Positions 17,474-25,204 of a stretch of 64,000 nt of DNA are shown in pieces; the stretch's first letter is position 1, and every line of letters begins with the position of its first letter. The translations under genes were made by a program, and so were the position numbers. Source of the stretch: Streptomyces filipinensis (lineage in GTDB: Bacteria > Actinomycetota > Actinomycetes > Streptomycetales > Streptomycetaceae); NCBI RefSeq assembly GCF_014649495.1, contig NZ_BMTD01000006.1, positions 186,001 through 250,000 of the forward strand, in the 5' to 3' direction. The notes under the pieces were generated by a model. It worked only from the letters and a program-made list of their open reading frames with translations, was not told the DNA's origin and ran no database searches.

Positions 17474-18009
17474 GGTCACCTCTCCTGCCGTCGAATCGCC
17501 GGACGGAACCGGCGCCGCACGGGCCAGCCGGGTCCGCACCAGCGGCTGTTGAACACCCCCGACCCTACCTCCGGCCGTTCTCCGCCCACGCTCCACCCGG
17601 ACTCCACCGCCACGGGTTTCCCTCCCACCCCACTCGGGTACCAGCGCCCGACCAGCACAAGGGCGTCCGCGCCCCGGCACCCACCACTTCCAGCCGGGCC
17701 GGCCGTGACACCGCCCGTGCGAACCGTCGCTCTGCGTGAGGAACGCGCGAGCGCCCCGAGTGCTGCCCGCACACCGGCCCAACCCGCCCCACCGGACAAC
17801 TCCGGCCAGTCCTGAAGGGTTTTGACCACGCAATGCCCGGAACAAGCTGCTTCCCCATCACGTTGAGTGGGTATCCCCTCCGTGCGAGGGAGAGCGCACC
17901 GGGTGACCGACGACACACCTTGACAGTCTTTGTGATCTAGGGGTTTCAATCGACACCCACCCAGGTAGGGTCTGGAAGCGTCCAGCTCCCCTTGGAGGAG
18001 GTGAGGACC
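17474..18009. other. Divergent ferredoxin / arc control region
   Basis: This 536-bp gap has no supportable gene. Near its right end is TTGACAGTC at 17920-17928, a good -35-like hexamer, followed 9 nt later by TAGGGG (17938-17943). The latter resembles, but does not fit, the RecA-NDp promoter. The arc ribosome site GGAGG lies at about 17995-17999. Confidence 0.5.
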
Positions 18010-19776
18010 GTGGCAGCCCACGACGACGACATGAACCGCGGCATCCGCCCGGGACGAGGGTCCGACGACCCGGCCGGGCAGATCGCCTACCTTGAGCAGG
18101 AGATCGCCGTCCTGCGACGCAAGCTCGCCGACTCTCCGCGACACACGAGGATTCTCGAAGAGCGGATCGTCGAGCTGCAGACGAACCTGGCCGGCGTGTC
18201 CGCCCAGAACGAAAGGCTGGCCAATACCCTCCGCGAGGCCCGCGACCAGATCGTGGCCCTCAAGGAAGAGGTCGACCGGCTCGCCCAGCCGCCCGCCGGC
18301 TTCGGCGTCTTCCTGCAGGCCAACGAGGACGGCACGGCCGACATCTTCACCGGCGGCCGCAAGCTCCGCGTGAACGTCAGCCCCAGCGTCGACCTCGACG
18401 ACCTGCGGCGCGGCCAGGAAGTCATGCTCAACGAAGCGCTCAACGTGGTCGAAGCCATGGAGTACGAGCGCGTCGGCGACATCGTCACCCTCAAGGAGAT
18501 CCTGGAGGACGGCGAACGTGCCCTCGTCCTGGGGCACACCGACGAGGAACGGGTGGTACGGCTCGCCGAGCCGCTGCTGGACGTCACCATCCGGCCCGGC
18601 GACGCCCTCCTGCTCGAACCCCGCTCCGGCTACGTCTACGAGGTCGTCCCCAAGAGCGAGGTCGAAGAACTCGTCCTCGAAGAAGTCCCCGACATCGGCT
18701 ACGAGCAGATCGGCGGCCTCGGCAACCAGATCGAAGCCATCCGCGACGCGGTCGAGCTGCCGTACCTCTACCCAGACCTCTTCAAGGAGCACGAGCTGCG
18801 CCCGCCCAAGGGCGTCCTGCTCTACGGCCCCCCCGGCTGCGGAAAGACGCTCATCGCCAAGGCCGTCGCGAACTCGCTGGCCAAAAAGGTCGCCGAGGTC
18901 ACCGGCCAGGCCGCCGGCAAGAGCTTCTTCCTCAACATCAAGGGCCCCGAGCTGCTCAACAAGTACGTCGGCGAGACCGAGCGGCAGATCCGCCTCGTCT
19001 TCCAGCGTGCCCGGGAGAAGGCCAGCGAGGGCACCCCGGTCATCGTCTTCTTCGACGAGATGGAATCCCTCTTCCGCACCCGGGGCTCCGGCGTCAGCTC
19101 GGACGTGGAGAACACCATCGTCCCCCAGCTCCTCGCCGAGATCGACGGCGTGGAAGGCCTGCAGAACGTGGTCGTCATCGGCGCCTCCAACCGCGAGGAC
19201 ATGATCGACCCCGCCATCCTGCGCCCCGGCCGCCTCGACGTGAAGATCAAGATCGAGCGCCCCGACGCCGAAGCCGCCAAGGACATCTTCGGCAAGTACC
19301 TCACCGAACGCCTCCCGCTGCACACCGACGACCTCGGCGAGCACGGCGGCGACAAGGCCACCACCGTCCAGAGCATGATCCAGACGGCGGTCGAGCAGAT
19401 GTACGCCGAATCCGAGGAGAACCGCTTCCTGGAAGTCACCTACGCCAACGGCGACAAGGAAGTCCTTTACTTCAAGGACTTCAACTCCGGCGCCATGATC
19501 GAAAACATCGTCGGACGCGCCAAGAAGATGGCGATCAAGGACTTCCTCGAAAAGAGCCAGAAGGGCCTTCGCGTCTCCCACCTCCTCCAGGCGTGCGTGG
19601 ACGAGTTCAAGGAGAACGAGGACCTGCCCAACACCACCAACCCCGACGACTGGGCCCGCATCTCCGGGAAGAAGGGTGAACGGATCGTCTACATCCGCAC
19701 CCTCATCACCGGAAAGCAGGGCGCGGACACCGGACGCTCCATCGACACGGTGGCGAACACCGGTCAGTACCTGTAA
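18010..19776 (+). CDS. arc: Proteasome-activating AAA+ ATPase ARC (Mpa homologue)
   Basis: Hexameric unfoldase that recognises pupylated proteins and threads them into the 20S proteasome. The 588-residue protein has an N-terminal coiled coil (about 26-93) that binds Pup, a double OB interdomain (about 96-230), and an AAA+ module with Walker A GPPGCGKT at 273-280 and Walker B FFDEM with D349-E350. The C-terminus ends QYL with the penultimate tyrosine that docks into proteasome alpha-subunit pockets. I chose GTG 18010 (VAAHDDDMNRG), preceded by GGAGGAGGTGAGGACC; the in-frame TTG 18 nt earlier lies inside that ribosome site. A U-tract terminator separates it from dop, so it forms its own transcription unit. 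Confidence 0.96.
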   Translation: MAAHDDDMNRGIRPGRGSDDPAGQIAYLEQEIAVLRRKLADSPRHTRILEERIVELQTNLAGVSAQNERLANTLREARDQIVALKEEVDRLAQPPAGFGVFLQANEDGTADIFTGGRKLRVNVSPSVDLDDLRRGQEVMLNEALNVVEAMEYERVGDIVTLKEILEDGERALVLGHTDEERVVRLAEPLLDVTIRPGDALLLEPRSGYVYEVVPKSEVEELVLEEVPDIGYEQIGGLGNQIEAIRDAVELPYLYPDLFKEHELRPPKGVLLYGPPGCGKTLIAKAVANSLAKKVAEVTGQAAGKSFFLNIKGPELLNKYVGETERQIRLVFQRAREKASEGTPVIVFFDEMESLFRTRGSGVSSDVENTIVPQLLAEIDGVEGLQNVVVIGASNREDMIDPAILRPGRLDVKIKIERPDAEAAKDIFGKYLTERLPLHTDDLGEHGGDKATTVQSMIQTAVEQMYAESEENRFLEVTYANGDKEVLYFKDFNSGAMIENIVGRAKKMAIKDFLEKSQKGLRVSHLLQACVDEFKENEDLPNTTNPDDWARISGKKGERIVYIRTLITGKQGADTGRSIDTVANTGQYL

Positions 19777-19784
19777 AAGCAGGG

Positions 19785-19828
19785 CGGCTGCGGGTGCCCT
19801 CGCCGGGTACCCGCAGCCGACTGTTTTT
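19785..19828 (+). terminator. Intrinsic terminator with U-tract after arc
   Basis: Arms CGGCTGCGGGT (19785-19795) and ACCCGCAGCCG (19809-19819) with a 13-nt loop, followed by TTTTT at 19824-19828. It is the most canonical terminator in the window. Confidence 0.88.
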
Positions 19829-20008
19829 CTGGCCACGACCGGAGCAGGCAATGACGCAAATGATCTCCCCACCAGCGCAAAGGCGTTCTAGGCTCGTTCC
19901 TACCGCCGAGTCGCGCAGTGCGGGGACGGGCACCGCACACGCACCGGAGCGCCAGCGGTACGTGAGCGGCGCCCTCGACCGAGGGTGCCGCCGGGCAAGG
20001 AGGGCCGC

Positions 20009-21520
20009 ATGACCGTACGGCGAGTAATGGGCATCGAGACGGAGTACGGGATCTCCGTCCCCGGCCACCCCAACGCCAATGCCATGCTCACCTCATCCCA
20101 GATCGTCAACGCCTACGCGGCGGCGATGCACCGGGCCCGCCGGGCCCGCTGGGACTTCGAGGAGGAGAACCCGCTGCGAGACGCGCGAGGCTTCGACCTC
20201 GCCCGGGAGGCCGCCGACGCCAGCCAGCTCACCGACGAGGACATCGGCCTCGCCAACGTCATCCTCACCAACGGTGCACGGCTCTACGTCGACCACGCCC
20301 ACCCCGAATACAGCGCCCCCGAGGTCACCAACCCCCGCGACGCCGTCCTCTGGGACAAGGCCGGCGAACGCATCATGGCCGAAGCGGCCGAACGAGCGGC
20401 CCAGCTCCCCGGCGCCCAGCCCATCCACCTCTACAAGAACAACACCGACAACAAGGGCGCCAGCTACGGCACGCACGAGAACTACCTGATGAAGCGGGAA
20501 ACCCCTTTCTCGGACATCGTGCGCCACCTCACCCCCTTCTTCGTCTCCCGCCAGGTCTTCGCCGGAGCCGGCCGCGTCGGCATCGGCCAGGACGGCCACG
20601 AACACGGCTTCCAGCTCAGCCAGCGCGCCGACTACTTCGAAGTCGAGGTCGGCCTGGAGACGACCCTGAAGCGGCCCATCATCAACACCCGGGACGAACC
20701 GCACGCCGACGCGGAGAAGTACCGCCGCCTGCACGTGATCATCGGCGACGCCAACCTCTCCGAGATCTCGACCTACCTCAAGCTGGGCACGACCGCCCTG
20801 GTCCTGTCCATGATCGAGGACAGCTTCATCGCGGTGGACCTGGCCGTGGACCAGCCCGTACGCACCCTCCACCAGGTCTCCCACGACCCCGGCCTCAAGC
20901 GCCTGGTCACCCTCCGCAGCGGCCGCACCCTCACCGCCGTCCAGCTCCAGATGGAGTACTACGAGCTGTCCCGCAAATACGTCGAGGAACGCTACGGCGC
21001 CGACGCCGACGAACAGACCAAGGACGTCCTGAGCCGCTGGGAGGACACCCTCACCAGGCTCGAGAACGACCCCATGAGTCTCGCCGGCGAGCTGGACTGG
21101 GTGGCCAAGCGCGAACTGATGGAGGGCTACCGCCGCCGGGACGGCCTCGACTGGGACGCCGCCCGCCTCCACCTCGTCGACCTCCAGTACGCCGACGTAC
21201 GCGCCGAGAAGGGCCTCTACAACCGCCTGGTGGCCCGCGGCCGCATGAAGCGCCTCCTGGCAGAGTCCGAGGTCGACCAGGCCCGTACGAAGCCCCCGGA
21301 GGACACCCGCGCCTACTTCCGAGGCCGCTGCCTGGAGCAGTACGCCGACGACGTGGCCGCGGCCAGCTGGGACTCGGTCATCTTCGACCTGCCCGGCCGG
21401 GACTCCCTCCAGCGCGTCCCAACCCTGGAACCACTACGCGGAACGCGAAATCACGTCAAGGAACTGCTGGACCGCTGCCGCACGGCGGAAGACCTGGTCA
21501 GGGTCCTGTCGGGCGGCTGA
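20009..21520 (+). CDS. dop: Pup deamidase / depupylase Dop
   Basis: Converts the C-terminal Gln of Pup to Glu and also removes Pup from substrates. The 503-residue protein is of the glutamine-synthetase-like Pup ligase superfamily. It opens MTVRRVMGIETEYGISVPG with the ATP/Mg glutamates, has VDHAHPEYSAPEV with the catalytic aspartate region, then HLYKNNTDNKGASYGTHENY and INTRDEPHADAEKYRRLHVI shared with PafA. An insertion after GIETEYGISVPGHPN fits the Dop-specific loop. ATG 20009 has AAGGAGGGCCGC upstream. Pup is encoded 184 bp downstream. The Pup here ends in GGQ, so Dop activity is required before ligation. Confidence 0.96.
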   Translation: MTVRRVMGIETEYGISVPGHPNANAMLTSSQIVNAYAAAMHRARRARWDFEEENPLRDARGFDLAREAADASQLTDEDIGLANVILTNGARLYVDHAHPEYSAPEVTNPRDAVLWDKAGERIMAEAAERAAQLPGAQPIHLYKNNTDNKGASYGTHENYLMKRETPFSDIVRHLTPFFVSRQVFAGAGRVGIGQDGHEHGFQLSQRADYFEVEVGLETTLKRPIINTRDEPHADAEKYRRLHVIIGDANLSEISTYLKLGTTALVLSMIEDSFIAVDLAVDQPVRTLHQVSHDPGLKRLVTLRSGRTLTAVQLQMEYYELSRKYVEERYGADADEQTKDVLSRWEDTLTRLENDPMSLAGELDWVAKRELMEGYRRRDGLDWDAARLHLVDLQYADVRAEKGLYNRLVARGRMKRLLAESEVDQARTKPPEDTRAYFRGRCLEQYADDVAAASWDSVIFDLPGRDSLQRVPTLEPLRGTRNHVKELLDRCRTAEDLVRVLSGG

Positions 21521-21605
21521 GCGCGATCAACGGCGAGACCAGCGGGTACTCGTACCGCCCCGGGCGGACAGGGTGGAAATCCCCCCGCCCGGGAATCATC
21601 GAGAT

Positions 21606-21636
21606 GGCCCCCGCACGTTGTGGAAACTGCGGGGCC
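21606..21636 (+). terminator. Hairpin in the dop-pup gap
   Basis: Arms 21606-21615 and 21628-21636 pair over 9 bp with one bulged C and a 12-nt loop. It lies directly before the putative pup promoter and may separate dop and pup transcription. Confidence 0.4.
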
Positions 21637-21637
21637 G

Positions 21638-21660
21638 ATGTCGGACCCGGCTTGTAGGGT
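21638..21660 (+). promoter_or_regulatory. Possible RecA-NDp-like promoter of pup
   Basis: ATGTCGGAC (21638-21646) keeps the TGTCR core of TTGTCRGTG (6 of 9 bases), followed by exactly 8 nt and a strong -10 box TAGGGT (21655-21660). The predicted start is near 21667, giving a leader of about 38 nt with GGTGAGG before the pup ATG. The -10 is convincing; the PafBC assignment is weaker than for the nuclease gene. Confidence 0.42.
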
Positions 21661-21704
21661 CTGATCATCACCGATCGGCAGGCGAACTGAGCGGGGTGAG
21701 GGTT

Positions 21705-21923
21705 ATGGCAACCAAGGACACCGGCGGCGGTCAGCAGAAGGCGACGCACTCCACCGACCAGGTCGAGGAGCAGACGCAGGACGCGCAGGCTTCGGAGGAC
21801 CTCAAGGAGCGCCACGAGAAGCTGAGCGATGACGTGGACTCCGTCCTCGACGAGATCGACGACGTACTTGAGGAGAACGCGGAGGACTTCGTCCGCTCGT
21901 TCGTACAGAAGGGCGGTCAGTAG
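21705..21923 (+). CDS. pup: Prokaryotic ubiquitin-like protein Pup
   Basis: A 72-residue, acidic, Gln/Asp/Glu-rich and largely disordered modifier that is linked to lysines of target proteins. The sequence has the family pattern: a polar N-terminus MATKDTGGGQQKATHSTDQ, the ARC-binding amphipathic helix around DLKERHEKLSDDVDSVLDEI, and a C-terminus FVRSFVQKGGQ. The final Gln must be deamidated by Dop before PafA can use it. ATG 21705 is preceded by GGGTGAGGGTT. It lies between dop and the proteasome beta gene, interrupted only by a decayed endonuclease gene. Confidence 0.97.
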   Translation: MATKDTGGGQQKATHSTDQVEEQTQDAQASEDLKERHEKLSDDVDSVLDEIDDVLEENAEDFVRSFVQKGGQ

Positions 21924-21974
21924 CCTTCGTATTGAAGGTTGCGGGGGAATCTGGGCTTGGGAAGCGAAGATGGC

Positions 21975-22339
21975 GTGAAGCGCTGTTCGCGGTGCAGGCA
22001 GCACAGGCCGCGGGCAGCGTTCGCGCGGCACAAGGCGATGCGTGACCGTTCGCAGGTCTCCCGCCGTGAGCGCACGGCGGCCTCACCGAAGCCGGGCGTG
22101 ACGCGATGACCGCCGCTCGGCGGGGCCTGTGCGCGATCTGTTGAGATGCCCGGCCCGTGCATGTGGATCACTGCCACAAGACGGGTAGGGTCCGAGGCGT
22201 ACTGTGCTTCAACTGCAACTCGGCCATCGGCAAGTTGGGTGACAACCCCGGCCCCGTGTGCCGGGCCGCCGCCTATCTGGAAGGAAACTCGTGGAAGCCA
22301 ATACTCGTGGCACCGGGCGTCTACCAGCTGCCTTCCTGA
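21975..22339 (+). pseudogene. Decayed endonuclease VII-type HNH gene
   Basis: Remains of a recombination endonuclease VII-like HNH protein. Segment one starts at GTG 21975 and reads VKRCSRCRQHRPRAAFARHK with a CxxC knuckle, ending at TGA 22107. Segment two, in another frame, reads TAARRGLCAIC from 22106, stops at TGA 22142-22144, and resumes in the same frame with VHVDHCHKTGRVRGVLCFNC up to 22339. The family normally has one uninterrupted frame with CAICG before the HxDHCH core, so the TGA replaces a probable GGA glycine codon. There is also a frameshift and a short deletion between the segments. The 3' end overlaps the first 49 bp of prcB, so the remnant may persist because it carries prcB expression signals. 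Confidence 0.82.
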
Positions 22340-23136
22340 CGCCAGGGTCCTCCTCCTTCATGGACTTCCTCTCCGAGCACCAGCCCGAGCTGCTGCCCGG
22401 CAAGCGGCAGCTGCCGCCCACGCAGGGCGTGCTGGAGGCGCCGCACGGCACGACCATCGTGGCCGTCACCTTCCCCGGGGGCGTGGTGCTCGCCGGTGAC
22501 CGGCGGGCGACCATGGGCAATGTGATCGCCCAGCGGGACATCGAGAAGGTGTTCCCGGCGGACGAGTACTCCGCCGTCGGTATCGCCGGTACCGCCGGCC
22601 TGGCCGTGGAGATGGTCAAGCTCTTCCAGCTGGAGCTGGAGCATTTCGAGAAGGTCGAGGGCGCCCAGCTGTCGCTGGAGGGCAAGGCGAACCGGCTGTC
22701 GACGATGATCCGGTCCAATCTGGGCATGGCCATGCAGGGGCTGGCCGTGGTGCCGCTCTTCGCGGGGTTCGACGTGGACCGGGAGAGGGGCCGCATCTTC
22801 TCGTACGACGTGACGGGTGGCCGCAGCGAGGAGCACAACTTCGCGGCGACGGGTTCCGGCTCGATCTTCGCGCGTGGTGCGATGAAGAAGTTGTACCGTG
22901 CCGACCTGACCGAGGAGCAGGCGACCACGCTGGTGGTGCAGGCCCTGTACGACGCGGCTGACGACGACTCGGCGACCGGTGGTCCCGATGTCGCCCGCCG
23001 GATCTACCCGATCATCACCGTGATCACCGAGGACGGTTTCCGCCGGCTGACGGACGACGAGTCCTCAGAGCTCGCCCGCGCGGTGCTGCAGAAGCGCCTG
23101 GAGGAGCCCGACGGCCCCAAGGCCGCCCTGCTCTGA
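22291..23136 (+). CDS. prcB: 20S proteasome beta subunit PrcB
   Basis: Catalytic proteasome subunit, 281 residues with a 53-residue propeptide. Autocleavage is expected at EAPHG|TTIVAV, leaving Thr54 as the N-terminal nucleophile. Supporting residues include the GGVVLAGDRRATMG strand (Asp and Lys/Arg near the active site), AVGIAGTAGLAVEMV, and SYDVTGGRSEEHNFAATGSGS with the conserved serine. The GTG at 22291 has AAGGAAACTC upstream and gives the EANTRGTGRLPAAFL start seen in Streptomyces PrcB. It overlaps the 3' end of the decayed endonuclease gene and is followed 62 bp later by prcA. Confidence 0.97.
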   Translation: MEANTRGTGRLPAAFLTPGSSSFMDFLSEHQPELLPGKRQLPPTQGVLEAPHGTTIVAVTFPGGVVLAGDRRATMGNVIAQRDIEKVFPADEYSAVGIAGTAGLAVEMVKLFQLELEHFEKVEGAQLSLEGKANRLSTMIRSNLGMAMQGLAVVPLFAGFDVDRERGRIFSYDVTGGRSEEHNFAATGSGSIFARGAMKKLYRADLTEEQATTLVVQALYDAADDDSATGGPDVARRIYPIITVITEDGFRRLTDDESSELARAVLQKRLEEPDGPKAALL

Positions 23137-23198
23137 GTGCGGGCCCCGCTTCTCATCGAGGTGATCCAGTGACCATGACAGAAAGGGACGGATAACCG

Positions 23199-23951
23199 GT
23201 GTCGACGCCGTTCTATGTCTCACCCCAGCAGGCCATGGCCGACCGGGCGGAGTACGCCCGGAAGGGCATCGCCCGTGGCCGCAGCCTGGTGGTCATGCAG
23301 TACGCCGACGGCATCGTGTTCGTCGGTGAGAACCCGTCCCGGGCGCTGCACAAGTTCAGCGAGATCTACGACCGGATCGGCTTCGCGGCCGCCGGCAAGT
23401 ACAACGAGTACGAGAACCTGCGGATCGGTGGTGTCCGCTACGCCGACCTGCGTGGTTACACCTATGACCGTGATGATGTGACCGCGCGTGGGCTGGCCAA
23501 CGTCTACGCCCAGACGCTCGGCACGATCTTCTCCTCGGCGGCCGAGAAGCCGTACGAGGTGGAGCTGGTCGTGGCCGAGGTGGGGGAGACCCCGGAGGGC
23601 GACCAGATCTACCGGTTGCCGCACGACGGGTCCATCGTGGACGAGCACGGTTCGGTCGCGGTGGGCGGTAACGCGGAGCAGATCAGCGGTTACCTGGACC
23701 AGCGTCACCGTGACGGCATGAGTCTGGCGGAGGCGCTCAAGCTGGCCGTCCAGTCCCTGTCGCGTGACACCAACGGCAGCGAGCGGGAGATTCCCGCGGA
23801 GCGTCTGGAGGTGGCGGTGCTGGATCGGACGCGTCCGCAGAAGCGCAAGTTCAAGCGGATCGTCGGCCGTCAGCTGGCGCGTCTGCTGGAGGCGGACGGT
23901 GCGGCGACGGAGGCGGAGAGCTCCGAGGAGGAGAACTCCGAGGAGGAGTAG
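23199..23951 (+). CDS. prcA: 20S proteasome alpha subunit PrcA
   Basis: Forms the outer heptameric rings that gate the proteasome and receive the ARC C-termini. The 250-residue protein begins STPFYVSPQQAMADRAEYARKGIARG, which includes the gating N-terminus and the H0 helix. The Ntn core follows (VVMQYADGIVFVGEN, FAAAGKYNEYENLR), and the tail is acidic (EAESSEEENSEEE), as usual in Streptomyces alpha subunits. The GTG at 23199 follows AAGGGACGG. It is co-directional with prcB, 62 bp apart, and ends at a strong hairpin, so pup-prcB-prcA likely form the end of one unit. Confidence 0.96.
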   Translation: MSTPFYVSPQQAMADRAEYARKGIARGRSLVVMQYADGIVFVGENPSRALHKFSEIYDRIGFAAAGKYNEYENLRIGGVRYADLRGYTYDRDDVTARGLANVYAQTLGTIFSSAAEKPYEVELVVAEVGETPEGDQIYRLPHDGSIVDEHGSVAVGGNAEQISGYLDQRHRDGMSLAEALKLAVQSLSRDTNGSEREIPAERLEVAVLDRTRPQKRKFKRIVGRQLARLLEADGAATEAESSEEENSEEE

Positions 23952-23972
23952 TCCCGGGTCTCGCCCGTTTGT

Positions 23973-24001
23973 GTGCCCCGGCCGGTCTTCGGCCGGGGCA
24001 C
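23973..24001. terminator. Terminator between prcA and the convergent lacI gene
   Basis: A 12-bp perfect stem (23973-23984 with 23990-24001) and a 5-nt loop, 21 bp after the prcA stop. It is placed to serve both converging genes. Confidence 0.82.
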
Positions 24002-24010
24002 CATGCTGTG

Positions 24011-24049
24011 CGGCGGGGCGGCGGGGCGGCGGGGCGGCGGGGCGGCGGG
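24011..24049 (+). repeat. 8-bp tandem repeat CGGCGGGG, possible G-quadruplex
   Basis: Four exact copies of CGGCGGGG (24011-24042) and most of a fifth give four runs of four G separated by four-base CGGC loops on the plus strand. It lies immediately before the lacI stop codon, in the convergent gap. Confidence 0.8.
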
Positions 24050-24057
24050 CGCGGCGG

Positions 24058-25080
24058 TCAGGCCTGGCCGGCGCTCGGCGGGGCTGTGGAGGACCGTACG
24101 ACGAGCTCGACGGGGATGTCCCCGGCCTCGGGCCGGCGGTCCTCCAGGACGGCAAGGAGGGCGCGCATGCCGCGTTCCCCGAACAGTTCGGCGTCGAGCC
24201 GGACGGTGGTGAGCTCCGGGTCGATGGCGGTGGCGAGGCCGAGGTCGTCGAAGCCGGTGACGGAGATGTCGTCGGGGATGCGCAGGCCGAGGCGGCGCAG
24301 GGCCTTGTAGGCGCCGGCGGCGAGTTTGTCGTCGTCGCAGACGACGGCGGTGGGCCGGGGGCCCGGTGTGGTGAGCGCGGTCTCGGTGGCGGCCAGGGCT
24401 CCTTCGATGGAGATGGGGGCCCGGGCGGTGCGGATCTCTGTGCCGGGTACGGCCGCCATGCGCGCGGCCAGTTCGCTCGCGCGGATCTCGAAGGTCCATG
24501 AGGGGACGTCGGCGGCGAGGTGGAGGATGCGGCGGTGACCGAGGCCGAGGAGGTGTTCGGTGATCTGGCGGACGCCGTCGGTGATGTCGAGGTTGACGGT
24601 GGCGGCGCCGAGGCTGCCCCTGGGGTCGCTGTCGAGCATGACGAGGGGCAGCTGGTCGCCGCGGATCGCGGTGAGGGCGTCGGCGGCCATGGAGGAGGCG
24701 ATGACGCCGTCCAGGGCGGCTTGTGCGGAGGCGAAGGGGTCGCGGGCGGGGCCGATGCCCTCGGGGGAGGGGTAGAGGACGACGCCGAAGCCGTGTGCGG
24801 CGGCGACCCGTGCGGCGCCGGTGTAGACGCCGGCGAAGAACTCCGTCGTCAGCGCGGGGACGACCAGCAGGACGGTGCGGGTGTGGCCGAGGCGGAGGTT
24901 GCGGGCGGCGAGGTTGGGGCGGTAGCCGAGGTCGCGCGCGGCTTCGCGGACGCGTTCGGCGGTGGTTTCGGAGACGCGGCCGCGCCATTTGTCGCCGAGT
25001 ACGAGTGAGACGGCGGCTTGGGAGACCCCGGCCGCCTGGGCGACGTCCCGGCTGGTCGGGCGCGTGCTGCTGCGTGCCAC
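24058..25080 (-). CDS. LacI-family transcriptional regulator
   Basis: A 340-residue sugar-responsive-type regulator. The N-terminal helix-turn-helix reads SRDVAQAAGVSQAAVSLVLG with a hinge helix at PNLAARNLRLGHT. The periplasmic-binding-like effector domain spans about 60-335 (VLLVVPAL, FGVVLYPSPEG, VVCDDDKLAAGAYKALRRLG, DDISVTGFDDLG). GTG 25078-25080 is the family-typical start (ARSSTRPTSRDVA). It is divergent from the MFS gene, with an inverted repeat between them, so it probably controls that exporter and itself. The pair sits inside the proteasome locus between prcA and pafA. The ligand is unknown. Confidence 0.9.
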   Translation of the reverse strand: MARSSTRPTSRDVAQAAGVSQAAVSLVLGDKWRGRVSETTAERVREAARDLGYRPNLAARNLRLGHTRTVLLVVPALTTEFFAGVYTGAARVAAAHGFGVVLYPSPEGIGPARDPFASAQAALDGVIASSMAADALTAIRGDQLPLVMLDSDPRGSLGAATVNLDITDGVRQITEHLLGLGHRRILHLAADVPSWTFEIRASELAARMAAVPGTEIRTARAPISIEGALAATETALTTPGPRPTAVVCDDDKLAAGAYKALRRLGLRIPDDISVTGFDDLGLATAIDPELTTVRLDAELFGERGMRALLAVLEDRRPEAGDIPVELVVRSSTAPPSAGQA

Positions 25081-25124
25081 CGTGGGCCTGCTCCTGTTCG
25101 TCTGGACGGGGAACAGCGCTCATG

Positions 25125-25153
25125 GTACGTATGGGAGAGGAAGTTATACGTAC
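25125..25153. promoter_or_regulatory. Inverted repeat in the lacI / MFS divergent promoter
   Basis: GTACGTAT (25125-25132) and ATACGTAC (25146-25153) are perfect 8-bp arms with a 13-bp spacer. The right arm lies in a near-palindrome GTTATACGTACAAC. It is a good candidate operator for the LacI-family protein encoded 45 bp away. Confidence 0.55.
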
Positions 25154-25204
25154 AACGTCGGGGCGAGCCAGTGCCCCGGGGTGAGTCGCTGGAGGGCAGC
25201 ACAC

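Noticed and set aside
17920..17943. RecA-NDp promoter for arc (TTGACAGTC ... TAGGGG)
   Set aside because: Spacing is 9 nt, the -10 ends in G rather than T, and the core TGTCR is TGACA; an ordinary -35-like hexamer is the simpler reading.
17992..18009. TTG start for arc six codons upstream
   Set aside because: That TTG lies in the GGAGG ribosome-binding region; GTG 18010 gives the start seen in Streptomyces ARC proteins.
24011..24049. CRISPR or mobile-element end
   Set aside because: Simple 8-bp slippage repeat without spacers, terminal inverted repeats or transposase.
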